Origin: Dulcicalothrix desertica PCC 7102
Lineage (GTDB): Bacteria > Cyanobacteriota > Cyanobacteriia > Cyanobacteriales > Nostocaceae
NCBI RefSeq assembly: GCF_003991905.1
Contig: NZ_RSCL01000019.1
Coordinates: 46,329 to 110,328 of the forward strand
Length of the DNA: 64,000 bases
Reading direction: 5' to 3'
The position numbers and the translations under genes were made by a program. Shown here in pieces: positions 17,484 through 25,448 of this stretch. The notes under the pieces are model-generated. The model worked only from the letters and a program-made list of their open reading frames with translations. It did not search any database and had not been told where the DNA came from. Numbering within the stretch: the first letter of the stretch is position 1; the number at the start of each line of letters is the position of its first letter.

Positions 17484-19994
17484 CTAAACATCAAACTTAT
17501 TGTCCTTAAGCTTAAACAACCGCATTCCATTTGCTGTTACTAATAGAGAGCTTCCTGTATCTGCCAAGACTGCAACTGCTAACCCGACAAAACCAAAAGT
17601 ACCCAATAATAAAAATAACCCTTTACTTGCAAGCGAAAACACAACGTTTTGTTGAATCACAGATACTGTGCGACGGCTCAAATTAACTGCGTAAGCAAGC
17701 TTTCTTAAGTCACTTCCTGCAAGTACTACATCTGCTGTTTCCAATGCAATATCAATCGTACCTAGTGCGAAGCTAATATCGGCAGCAGCTAACGCTGGGG
17801 CATCGTTTATACCATCACCAACCATGCCAACTATTCCGGTACGTCGTAATTGCTGAATTTCATTTAATTTATCTTGCGGTAGTAGCTCTGCGCGATAGGA
17901 GTCAATTCCTACAGATTGAGCAATTTGTTGTGCTACAACATTTCTGTCTCCTGTTAGCATCACTAACTGTTTTAGCCCGACTCGCTTAAGTTGTCGTAAT
18001 GCTTCGGTTGCCTCTAGTCTTAATCCATCAGCTAGTCTAATGGCGCCTAAAAATTCTTTGTCATTCCCTACTAACACAGGAGTTTGTCCAAGGGTTTCTA
18101 TTTTATTTAATATAGATTCGGCTTCAGTTGATATTGGAATACCAACTTCTTTAAATAGACGACGGTTGCCAACTACATAAATTTGTTCTCCCAAGCTTGC
18201 CCAAATTCCCTGTCCAGTAAATGATTTAAAGTTATCGGGTGTCGCTAAATCCATACCCCTATTTTTTGCTTCTGCTACTATTGCTTTAGCTAAAGGGTGT
18301 TCAGATTGCACTTCTAACGATGCTGCAATTAATAGCACCATCTCGGCACTAATTTTATCAGTGTTATAAATTCCTTGAACAAGTGGCAACCCGCGCGTAA
18401 TTGTACCAGTTTTATCAAATGCAAGAATTTGCAACCGACCGGCTGTTTCTAGTGCATGACCACCTTTAAATAACACTCCTTGCCTTGTTGCGGCGCCAAT
18501 TGCACTTACAATAGAAACTGGTGTAGAAATTACCAATGAACACGGGCAAGCAATCACTAGCATTACCAGCGCACGATATACCCAAACATTAAAAGATTGG
18601 GCAAATGCTAGAGGTGGAATTAAAGCAATCGTCAATGCGATTAAAATTACAATCGGTGTATAAATTGCAGCAAATTTATCTACCCATTGTTGTGAAGGCG
18701 CCTTGCTTTCTTGTGCTTCTTCCACCAAATGAATAATCTTGGCGACAGTAGTATCACTAGCAATATGAGTAACTTTAACTTCTAAAAATCCAGTTTGATT
18801 CATTGTCCCCGCATAGACGATATCACCAATATCTTTATCTTCAGGAACTGACTCTCCTGTAATTGGCGATTGGTCAACAGCACTAAAACCAGAAACGACT
18901 AACCCATCCAACGCAATCCGCTGTCCCGGTCGAATAGTGATAATTTCATTAATTTGAACGCTTTCAATATTTACTGAAACTTCTTTACCATTACGTTTGA
19001 CAGTGGCTGTTGTTGGCGTTAAATCCATCAGAGCTTTAATCGCGTTGCGAGTGCGACCAATACTAAAAAGTTGTAACGTGCTACCCAACGAAAATAGAAA
19101 AACGACTAAAGCACCTTCAAACCAGTCTCCCAGAAGAATGGCGCCGATAACCGAAATACTCATCAGCACATTCATGTCGGCACGCCGTATGCGTAATTCA
19201 AACAAACCCGCGCGTGCTACTGGGTAACCAGCAATTATAATGCCAACACCATAAAACGCACGTGCTATCCAAATCGGTAATGCTAGTTTTTGGGCAATTA
19301 AACCTAAAACTAATCCGACTCCCGCCAAAATTACACTTTGTCCGCGACGGTTATAAACAAAGAATTCCCAGGTTGATGTTCGTTGTGCAGGTTTGGGATT
19401 TTTGTGTTCATGATGGTCATGATGATGAGAATTAATATCAATAAATTGCTCAACTGTGTAGCCTAAATGCTTAATCCGCTCGCAAATAGTTTCTTCCTGA
19501 ATTAACTGCGGTTCATAGGATAATTGTAGCCGTTGGGTTGCAAAGCTAACAGATACATCCAAAACACCCCCAAGTTGCTGTAAACCAGCTTCCACAGTTT
19601 TTGCACAACTTCCACAGTCCATTCCATGAATCAAAGCGCTGAAAGTTTTTGCCCCAGTTATTTCAGATTTATGCTCGTGATTCTGATTATGGTCGCAGGC
19701 ACCATTATGAACGTGTTTATGACCATAATCATGAACATTAGAATGTACGTCTTTATCGAATGTACTACTCGTCTCAACCGTATAACCCAACGCTCTAATC
19801 CGGTCATGAATCGCAACTTCTGTTACTCTATCCGTGTCGTAGGAAACTTTAACTTTCTCAGTTGCAAAGCTGACTGCAACTTCTGCAACTCCATCCAATT
19901 GCTGTAAACCGACTTCTATAGTTTTCGCGCAGCTTCCGCAGTCCATGCCAGTGACTCGAAACTGCTGGGATTTAAGCGAAGGTGTTTGGCTCAT
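17484..19994 (-). CDS. ziaA: P1B-type Zn2+/Cd2+-exporting ATPase with two heavy-metal-binding domains
   Basis: The 836-residue protein starts with two HMA domains, each with GMDCGSCAKT (near residues 16 and 124), separated and followed by His-rich linkers (HNHEHK, HHHDHHEHK). The membrane core has TGES, the ion-binding CPC in a TM segment (VIACPCSLVIS), the phosphorylation site DKTGTIT, the SEHPLAKA loop and GDGINDAP. Near the C-terminus VLADTGSS supplies the Asp typical of the Zn/Cd/Pb subgroup, rather than the Cu subgroup residues. It would export Zn2+ or Cd2+ from the cytoplasm. The divergent gene at 20129 is a ZiaR/SmtB-type repressor broken by a deletion, so control is probably altered. 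No TTTCAT tandem box lies before it. Confidence 0.9.
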   Translation of the reverse strand: MSQTPSLKSQQFRVTGMDCGSCAKTIEVGLQQLDGVAEVAVSFATEKVKVSYDTDRVTEVAIHDRIRALGYTVETSSTFDKDVHSNVHDYGHKHVHNGACDHNQNHEHKSEITGAKTFSALIHGMDCGSCAKTVEAGLQQLGGVLDVSVSFATQRLQLSYEPQLIQEETICERIKHLGYTVEQFIDINSHHHDHHEHKNPKPAQRTSTWEFFVYNRRGQSVILAGVGLVLGLIAQKLALPIWIARAFYGVGIIIAGYPVARAGLFELRIRRADMNVLMSISVIGAILLGDWFEGALVVFLFSLGSTLQLFSIGRTRNAIKALMDLTPTTATVKRNGKEVSVNIESVQINEIITIRPGQRIALDGLVVSGFSAVDQSPITGESVPEDKDIGDIVYAGTMNQTGFLEVKVTHIASDTTVAKIIHLVEEAQESKAPSQQWVDKFAAIYTPIVILIALTIALIPPLAFAQSFNVWVYRALVMLVIACPCSLVISTPVSIVSAIGAATRQGVLFKGGHALETAGRLQILAFDKTGTITRGLPLVQGIYNTDKISAEMVLLIAASLEVQSEHPLAKAIVAEAKNRGMDLATPDNFKSFTGQGIWASLGEQIYVVGNRRLFKEVGIPISTEAESILNKIETLGQTPVLVGNDKEFLGAIRLADGLRLEATEALRQLKRVGLKQLVMLTGDRNVVAQQIAQSVGIDSYRAELLPQDKLNEIQQLRRTGIVGMVGDGINDAPALAAADISFALGTIDIALETADVVLAGSDLRKLAYAVNLSRRTVSVIQQNVVFSLASKGLFLLLGTFGFVGLAVAVLADTGSSLLVTANGMRLFKLKDNKFDV

Positions 19995-20128
19995 AGGTTT
20001 TTAAGAAAGTTTGACAAAAAGATAATTGCTTACCTTACTTTATCACAATAGTTGAGCAATTATTCAATTGTTAATATTTATCAATTTTGATATAATAGAG
20101 CAATAATCATTTTTTTTAATCAAGATAA
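19995..20128. promoter_or_regulatory. ziaA-ziaR divergent promoter region
   Basis: A TATAAT box lies at about 20091 toward ziaR. Imperfect AT-rich dyads such as TTGAGCAATTATTCAA are reminiscent of the 12-2-12 operators bound by SmtB/ZiaR-type repressors. The exact operator cannot be fixed by eye. Confidence 0.5.
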
Positions 20129-20459
20129 GTGGTGAAAAAAGCTGTTTATGAGAAAAACGTACATAAGTATCAAATCTCGGATGCTCCTAAGTGTGATGAG
20201 CATTTAGTGCATCTTGATAGTGTACGTACATCAATGCCAAAACTTTTGCCTGTAGATAAAGCACAAGAAATGGCAGAAGTTTTTGCATTACTGGTAGACC
20301 CAAGCCGCTTACGACTGTCATCAACTGCGTCTATTTAAAGTGATGCGTTTAGTTAAATATCGTCGTGAAGGAAGGAAAATTTATTATAGTTTAACGCGTA
20401 GTACAGTTTTTAATCTCTACAATATTCTAGCAGAGGATTTAAAAGGCTTAAAAGCTTAA
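20129..20459 (+). pseudogene. ziaR: ZiaR/SmtB-type (ArsR family) repressor with deleted DNA-binding helices
   Basis: The N-terminal part (ending FALLVDPSRLRL) is joined directly, out of frame, to HQLRLFKVMRLVKYRREGRK and then IYYSLTRSTVFNLYNILAEDL. Compared with SmtB/ZiaR, about 30 residues are missing. They include the ELCVCDL metal-site Cys motif and the helix-turn-helix up to SESAVS. The frame now ends at a TAA at 20336 after SSTASI. This protein cannot bind the operator, so ziaA is probably derepressed or controlled by another copy elsewhere. Confidence 0.85.
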
Positions 20460-20638
20460 TTTTTAGAAATTTTTGGATTAGTAATTATAATTGTTTGCTT
20501 AAATGTATGGTTGCTGTTACAAACTATTTTATCTATCTAAATTATATACGCTGCTAATTTAAATAGTTTAAAATAGAGGTCGTGGGGACAGTTCGGTGTA
20601 ATTGTGCCTCAAAATGCCCTGGAGCGGAGAAACGCACC

Positions 20639-21316
20639 ATGAACTTTTTTAAACAAACTGTCGGAATTTTCGGAATCAGTAGTGTGTTATGTGCAATACC
20701 CGTAGTTGGGATGGCACAGGCGCCAAAACAGCCGATAGAAAGGACAAATTTTCAACTATCATACAATCAAGGCGTACAAAAGCTTGCTCAAGGTAACTTT
20801 AATGGCGCCGTTGCAGACTTTGACCAAGTAATACAGTTAAAACCAGGATATTCAGAAGCATATTGCCTACGAGGGCAAGCAAAAGCACAACTTGGCGACT
20901 TCAAAGCTGCCTTAGCCGACTACAACCAAGCTGTAAAGTTAAGTCCCGGACATCTTGAAGCATATAATATCAGGGGGACATTATATGCTGAATTAGGAAA
21001 TGTAAATGCCGCTGTTGCGGATTTTAACCAAACTATCAAAATCAACCCTAAGTTTGTTGATGGCTACTACAACTTAGGTCTTCTCAGCTATAGACTTGGA
21101 AATCATAAACAAGCCATATCACAGTTTGACCAAGCGTTAGCGATTAACGCCAAGTTACCCGATGCTTATGGTAATCGAGGACTTGCACAATATGCTCTAG
21201 GAAATACCAAAAGCGCTACTGCCGATTTAGAAAAAGCAGCAAGTCTTTTCCAGCAACAAGGAAATATCCAAGCTTATCAGCAAACGCAAACTTTACTTCA
21301 GCAAATTAAAAGGTAA
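20639..21316 (+). CDS. exported TPR protein
   Basis: The ATG at 20639 is preferred over an upstream start at 20582. It begins a proper signal peptide (MNFFKQTVGIFGISSVLCAI, cleaved after VGMAQA), and GGAG with a second GGAG-like stretch lies upstream. The mature part is four to five tetratricopeptide repeats with the consensus A-xx-DFNQ-x-I-x-x-x-P (AVADFDQVIQLKPGYSEAY and so on). It is probably a periplasmic or thylakoid-lumen scaffold; the partner is unknown. A shared hairpin terminator at 21338 separates it from the convergent DUF2808 gene. Confidence 0.85.
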   Translation: MNFFKQTVGIFGISSVLCAIPVVGMAQAPKQPIERTNFQLSYNQGVQKLAQGNFNGAVADFDQVIQLKPGYSEAYCLRGQAKAQLGDFKAALADYNQAVKLSPGHLEAYNIRGTLYAELGNVNAAVADFNQTIKINPKFVDGYYNLGLLSYRLGNHKQAISQFDQALAINAKLPDAYGNRGLAQYALGNTKSATADLEKAASLFQQQGNIQAYQQTQTLLQQIKR

Positions 21317-21337
21317 AGCCTTTAATTTTCATACTCG

Positions 21338-21370
21338 TAGGTTGGGTTACACGCAGCGTCACCCAACCTA
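21338..21370. terminator. bidirectional hairpin terminator
   Basis: TAGGTTGGGT at 21338-21347 pairs with ACCCAACCTA at 21361-21370, between the ends of two convergent genes. Confidence 0.6.
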
Positions 21371-21404
21371 AACATTAAGTTAGGCAGCATTTTATATATT
21401 GAAA

Positions 21405-21887
21405 TTATTTCTTGCAAAATCTTGCTATACCGATAGGAGTTGCGGTATCACTACCATCAAATTTAGCAAACAGACGATAGACTGGACCATTGCCCTGTGT
21501 AACTCTTTTAACTTTTTTAATATCTATTTCTAACTGTGAATTAGAGGCGATAGGTTCTGCAAACGCAAGTGATATAGCTTTATCCTTAATAGTTACATCA
21601 GCATTAACTTTTTTACCATTACCATCAGCTATAACTATATCTTTAGGATTATTACTCCATCTGACGACTTCAGGAACTTGGATAATAATTTGAGATATTT
21701 GCTTGCTATTTTTAGGATTTTTTATCTCGAATGTATGTCTGACTACGTGCCAACGGTTAGGAGGAAAGTTATGATTCCCGCTAATGTAAGGTAAGGCACC
21801 ACTCTCATTAGCATTGGCATAGTTGACAGGTAAGAAAGAGGCAGTTGTAGAGAAGACTGCTAAAGCTAAAAATAATCCTTTTTTCAT
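21405..21887 (-). CDS. DUF2808 exported protein, paralogue 1
   Basis: The 160-residue product has a signal peptide (MKKGLFLALAVFSTTASFLP), then the DUF2808 core: HTFEIKNPKNSKQISQIIIQ, IVIADGNGKKVNA, and a C-terminal GPVYRLFAKFDGSDTATPIG. The family is cyanobacterial and its molecular function is unknown. Three more paralogues occur in this window (32756, 38472, 39027). This gene has its own TTTCAC/TTTCAT tandem box about 90-100 bases upstream on the minus strand, which places it in the same putative metal regulon as the neighbouring sensor system. Confidence 0.85.
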   Translation of the reverse strand: MKKGLFLALAVFSTTASFLPVNYANANESGALPYISGNHNFPPNRWHVVRHTFEIKNPKNSKQISQIIIQVPEVVRWSNNPKDIVIADGNGKKVNADVTIKDKAISLAFAEPIASNSQLEIDIKKVKRVTQGNGPVYRLFAKFDGSDTATPIGIARFCKK

Positions 21888-21972
21888 TGTTAATTCCTAC
21901 TGTGTTAGTAATAAATCGCTGCTTTTGTTATGAGCCACTTTTATCTGTTAACATCTACTTTGACAGGCTCGG

Positions 21973-21989
21973 ATGAAATTTGAGTGAAA
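21973..21989 (-). promoter_or_regulatory. TTTCAC-N5-TTTCAT tandem box for DUF2808 paralogue 1
   Basis: Read on the minus strand the two hexamers have the same 11-base phase as the other boxes and point toward 21887. The downstream CTGTCAAAGTAGATG matches the extended consensus. Confidence 0.75.
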
Positions 21990-22110
21990 TTTTATAGAAT
22001 CGTGAATAAATCAAGCATCAAATTTATTTATAGTTGCAATCAGAAAATTTTATGATATAATTTAAGACCGATTTTATAAACGGCAGTCAGGGCACCGTCG
22101 GGTGCGAAAA

Positions 22111-22127
22111 TTTCATCCTAATTTCAT
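22111..22127 (+). promoter_or_regulatory. TTTCAT-N5-TTTCAT box upstream of the two-component operon
   Basis: Two perfect hexamers are spaced 11 bases start to start. CTGCAATACTAAATTAGG follows, with the probable -10 about 16 bases downstream. This suggests the response regulator controls its own operon. Confidence 0.8.
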
Positions 22128-22212
22128 CAAGCTCTGCAATACTAAATTAGGTTGAGGTAAATGTCAGCTATTCCCCAATGTAATACTAATATATTTACTG
22201 TATATACTGGTT

Positions 22213-22914
22213 ATGAAAATATTAGTGGTTGAAGACGAGCCAGATTTAGGTGCATCGATAGTAAGAAAATTGCATCAGGAAAAGTATATTGTTGATTGGC
22301 TGACTGATGGAGATGAAGCTTGGTACTGTCTGGAAACTAGCTGGAGTTCATATTCGGTTGCAATATTCGATTGGTTGCTACCAGGAATGTCAGGTATAGA
22401 ATTGTGTAAGCGTTTGCGACTTCGTAGTAATTCTTTACCAATTTTGATGTTAACAGCTAAAGATAGTATGGCTGACAAGGTTACTGGTTTAGATGCAGGC
22501 GCCGATGATTATTTAACAAAACCGTTCGGGATGGAGGAATTGCTAGCCAGATTACGGGCTTTACAGCGTCGAAGCCCAAATTTACAGGCGCCTGAGCTAC
22601 AAGTTGGTAATTTAATTTTAGATTACACTAATTATGCTGTCTATTGCCAAAAACCTGATGGTAATAAAGCTGTAATTAATTTAACAAAAAAAGAATTTCA
22701 TCTTCTAGAGTATTTCATGAAACGCCCCAATAGTATAGTCACGCGCGACCAAATCTTAACTCATCTGTATAGTTTGAGTGCAGAAAGAGTTAGTAATGTG
22801 GTTGCTGCACAAGTTCGACTGCTGCGACGCAAATTATCAGAGCATAACTGCGACGGACTAATCGAGACTATTCCCAGTATGGGCTACCGCTTTAATCCTA
22901 CCAATGCAAATTAA
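22213..22914 (+). CDS. OmpR-family response regulator (metal-responsive type)
   Basis: The 233-residue protein has a receiver domain with the acidic pocket (Glu7, Asp8), phospho-acceptor Asp53 (AIFDWLLPG), MLTAKD and the conserved Lys in DDYLTKPF. A winged-helix DNA-binding domain follows (LTKKEFHLLEYFMKRPNSIV to IETIPSMGYRF). It overlaps the kinase gene by 11 bases, so the pair is translationally coupled. The closest known cyanobacterial types are the RppA/NrsR/CopR-like regulators of metal resistance. OmpR-type proteins bind tandem hexamers with 10-11-base phase, which fits the repeated TTTCAT boxes in this window, including one before this gene. Confidence 0.9.
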   Translation: MKILVVEDEPDLGASIVRKLHQEKYIVDWLTDGDEAWYCLETSWSSYSVAIFDWLLPGMSGIELCKRLRLRSNSLPILMLTAKDSMADKVTGLDAGADDYLTKPFGMEELLARLRALQRRSPNLQAPELQVGNLILDYTNYAVYCQKPDGNKAVINLTKKEFHLLEYFMKRPNSIVTRDQILTHLYSLSAERVSNVVAAQVRLLRRKLSEHNCDGLIETIPSMGYRFNPTNAN

Positions 22915-24283
22915 ACTTTTTAATAAAACTCGTTGGCGCCTAGCTGCCTGGTATGCATTGGTTATGGCTCTAATTTTAGGGTTATGTGGTCTTGTAGTAT
23001 ACCAGGTAATGATTCGTGCGTACTTGGTATCAATTGATTTAGAACTAGAATCTGTTACTGGTACATTACATAGTGTAATTGAGCCGAATTTAAAACAACC
23101 CGGTCAAATTGAACCAGTTATTGAATTAGTTTTACCCAATCTTTGTATAACTAACTCCGGTTGTTCCAATCAACAAATTCCCAGCCACAGCCAACAAGCT
23201 CACAATCGTCATGGTATATTTAGCCCAGTATATAAAGATAAACAATACTATATTCGCTTTGTTAATACTTCTTTTAAAGTAATTGCCGTAGCTGGACTCA
23301 AATCAAATCAACTACCATCAACTATACGAACGAACGTATGGCAAACGCTTAGAGATGCACAAGGCAACCGTTACAGTCAAAAGTCTTTAGAACTACACAC
23401 CCAGGATAATCGGACGTGGGGATATATACAAGTAGGACGCAGCCTGAAAGAATTGGATAATCGTCTTCTTGCATTAAAGCTAACCTTGGCTTTTGGGTTG
23501 CCAACTTCTATATTTTTAGTTGGTGCTTCGAGTTGGTGGTTAGCTGGGTTAGCAATGCGGCCAATTGATAGGTCGTATAAACAAATGCAACAGTTTACCT
23601 CTGATGCTTCCCATGAACTGCGAACTCCTTTAGCAGCAATAAACGCTACCGTTGAAACTATACTTGATTTAGAATATTTATCGGAACAAGAGGCACGCGA
23701 TACTTTAATATCCATCAGGCGCCAAAACTTGAGACTTTCTAGTTTAGTACAAGATTTACTACTATTGTCACGATTTGACCAAAAAACTCAGGTTACGGAC
23801 AGACAACAAATTTGTCTCAATGATTTAATTAACGATGTGATGGAAGAGTTCTCAGCGCTGGCAAGCAATGCTGATTTACAGCTAAGTTCATCGTTGGAAT
23901 ATTCACAACCTTTATATGTGCTGGCAGATGAAGACCAGATTTTACGTCTAATTTCCAACTTGATTGCAAATGCAATTAAATATACTCAAAATGGCGGTTA
24001 CGTTAATGTAACTCTCAAACGCAGCAACGGTGATGCAGTAATTGAAGTTAAAGATACAGGTATTGGGATTCCACTTGCTGAACATGTGCGAATTTTTGAC
24101 AGATTTTACCGCGTTGATAGTAACCGTTCTCGTAGTAGTGGTGGTTCTGGACTGGGACTAGCTATTGCAAAAGCTATTGTTGAAGCACACAAGGGAAGTA
24201 TCGAAGTCCAAAGTCAACTGGGTAAAGGGAGTAATTTTATTGTGCGACTCCCTCCTGTGAGTACCGATGAACCATTAGGTTGA
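22904..24283 (+). CDS. sensor histidine kinase of the two-component pair
   Basis: The 459-residue kinase has two membrane segments (about residues 14-36 and 190-214) that enclose a periplasmic domain. This domain contains a Cys/His-rich stretch (PNLCITNSGCSNQQ, then SHSQQAHNRH) that may bind a metal. The cytoplasmic part has the HisKA motif ASHELRTPLAA with His237, the N-box NLIANAIKYT, DTGIG, and the G2 box GGSGLGLAIA. It should autophosphorylate and pass the phosphate to the regulator encoded just upstream. That copper or a related metal is the signal is inferred from the efflux and copper-protein genes carrying the same promoter box. Confidence 0.9.
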   Translation: MQIKLFNKTRWRLAAWYALVMALILGLCGLVVYQVMIRAYLVSIDLELESVTGTLHSVIEPNLKQPGQIEPVIELVLPNLCITNSGCSNQQIPSHSQQAHNRHGIFSPVYKDKQYYIRFVNTSFKVIAVAGLKSNQLPSTIRTNVWQTLRDAQGNRYSQKSLELHTQDNRTWGYIQVGRSLKELDNRLLALKLTLAFGLPTSIFLVGASSWWLAGLAMRPIDRSYKQMQQFTSDASHELRTPLAAINATVETILDLEYLSEQEARDTLISIRRQNLRLSSLVQDLLLLSRFDQKTQVTDRQQICLNDLINDVMEEFSALASNADLQLSSSLEYSQPLYVLADEDQILRLISNLIANAIKYTQNGGYVNVTLKRSNGDAVIEVKDTGIGIPLAEHVRIFDRFYRVDSNRSRSSGGSGLGLAIAKAIVEAHKGSIEVQSQLGKGSNFIVRLPPVSTDEPLG

Positions 24284-24328
24284 TATACCTTCAAGCATTA
24301 ACCGATTAAAAGCTTGAAAATGCATAAA

Positions 24329-24345
24329 TTTCATCCCAATTTCAT
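24329..24345 (+). promoter_or_regulatory. TTTCAT-N5-TTTCAT box upstream of second response regulator
   Basis: Two perfect hexamers are in 11-base phase, followed by TTGTCAAGCTAGTACTAGGG, matching the extended consensus. The gene start is 45 bases downstream. Confidence 0.8.
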
Positions 24346-24389
24346 TAATTTTTGTCAAGCTAGTACTAGGGATAACTTTTTTACAAACT

Positions 24390-25148
24390 ATGCTTATTTC
24401 GCAACAAGAAAACTTTAACACCACTATTCTATTAGTAGAAGATGACCTTGATTTCGGCGCCGCTGTCAAGCGAGCATTAACGCAGCAGAATTACTCAGTG
24501 GATTGGGTAACTGATGGAGCAGAAGCTTGGGTATATCTAGAAAATATTCAATACGCATTGGCTGTTTTCGATTGGATGTTACCTGGTGTAACAGGTTTGA
24601 AATTATGTCAACGGTTGCGAGAAAATAATAATCCTTTACCTGTTTTGATGCTCACAGCCAAAGATAAGGTGGAAGAAAAAGTCCAAAGTTTAAATGCAGG
24701 CGCCTCGGATTATCTGCTCAAGTCATGTAGCATGACAGAACTAGTGGCACGCTTGCAGGCATTACAACGGCGTTTTGGGCAATGTCAACAAACACAACTA
24801 ACTGTTGGTAATTTAACTCTAGATTACAATAGCAGTACGATAAAGAGTCAGAATCAAGCTTTTGAAAGACAAGAAATTTCTCTTACTCACAAAGAATTTC
24901 ACGTACTAGAATACTTGATGAAGCATCCAAATCAAATTATTGCTGGTGATGAAATTCGCGCTTATTTACAGAAGATGAATTCAGAAAGCTGTAGCTGTGT
25001 AGCCGCAACTCAAATACGCGCGTTGCGGCAAAAGTTAATTAATTCTGGTTGCACTAACCCAATTGAAACTATACCAAGCTCTTCTTATCGCTTTAAAATT
25101 TCACCCGAATTTCATCCGAGCATGACAGACTGTAAAGTAAGCGGTTAA
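24390..25148 (+). CDS. second OmpR-family response regulator, without its own kinase
   Basis: This 252-residue paralogue of the regulator at 22213 keeps the phospho-acceptor Asp (AVFDWMLPG), MLTAKD and the receiver Lys (DYLLKSCS, although Pro after Lys is changed). It also keeps a winged-helix domain (LTHKEFHVLEYLMKHPNQII to IETIPSSSYRF). It has its own promoter box and no kinase gene follows, so it may share the upstream kinase or compete for the same operators. Its last 13 codons (PEFHPSMTDCKVS) are made of another TTTCAC-N5-TTTCAT promoter box, so the C-terminal tail is operator DNA that has become coding. Confidence 0.88.
   Translation: MLISQQENFNTTILLVEDDLDFGAAVKRALTQQNYSVDWVTDGAEAWVYLENIQYALAVFDWMLPGVTGLKLCQRLRENNNPLPVLMLTAKDKVEEKVQSLNAGASDYLLKSCSMTELVARLQALQRRFGQCQQTQLTVGNLTLDYNSSTIKSQNQAFERQEISLTHKEFHVLEYLMKHPNQIIAGDEIRAYLQKMNSESCSCVAATQIRALRQKLINSGCTNPIETIPSSSYRFKISPEFHPSMTDCKVSG
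25099..25115 (+). promoter_or_regulatory. TTTCAC-N5-TTTCAT box inside the 3' end of the regulator gene
   Basis: It lies within coding sequence and drives toward the decayed cusBA genes at 25216. CATGACAGACTGTAAAGTAAG follows, as at other boxes. Confidence 0.75.
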
Positions 25149-25215
25149 ACATTCTTAACCTCTTACCAAAACAGCGATTATTAACTCCTCTGGATAAAAA
25201 AGGAATTTTCTGTCG

Positions 25216-25448
25216 ATGTCACAGCTTAACCGTTACCTAAATAAAATTGCATCATCTGCCATACTTGCTAAAAGCAGGTGCAGGACATGACCATAGTGGC
25301 GCCAGTGAATTTCAGGGGGGAAGTGATGCCAATAGTCCAGTAAATGTTGACGCTCAAACAGCCCAACGGCTAGGAATTAAAACTGAAGCGGTAAAACAAC
25401 AACCATTGGCTTTGGGAATCAAATTTATTAAATTATTAAAAATAGAAA
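25216..25448 (+). pseudogene. RND adaptor (CusB-type) gene stub
   Basis: The remaining sequence keeps part of a signal region and the segment GHDHSGASEFQGGSDA, then DAQTAQRLGIKTEAVKQQPL, matching the N-termini of the intact adaptors at 52201 and 54314. It then jumps to the A-rich spacer found directly before cusA genes. About 500 codons, all the coiled-coil and barrel domains, are gone. A frameshift lies near 25270 in the signal region. No functional periplasmic adaptor can be made. Confidence 0.85.

Noticed and set aside
17484-19994. copper-type (CopA/PacS) ATPase
   Set aside because: The VLADTGSS segment near the C-terminus carries the Asp of the Zn/Cd/Pb subgroup, and the neighbour is a ZiaR/SmtB-type regulator.
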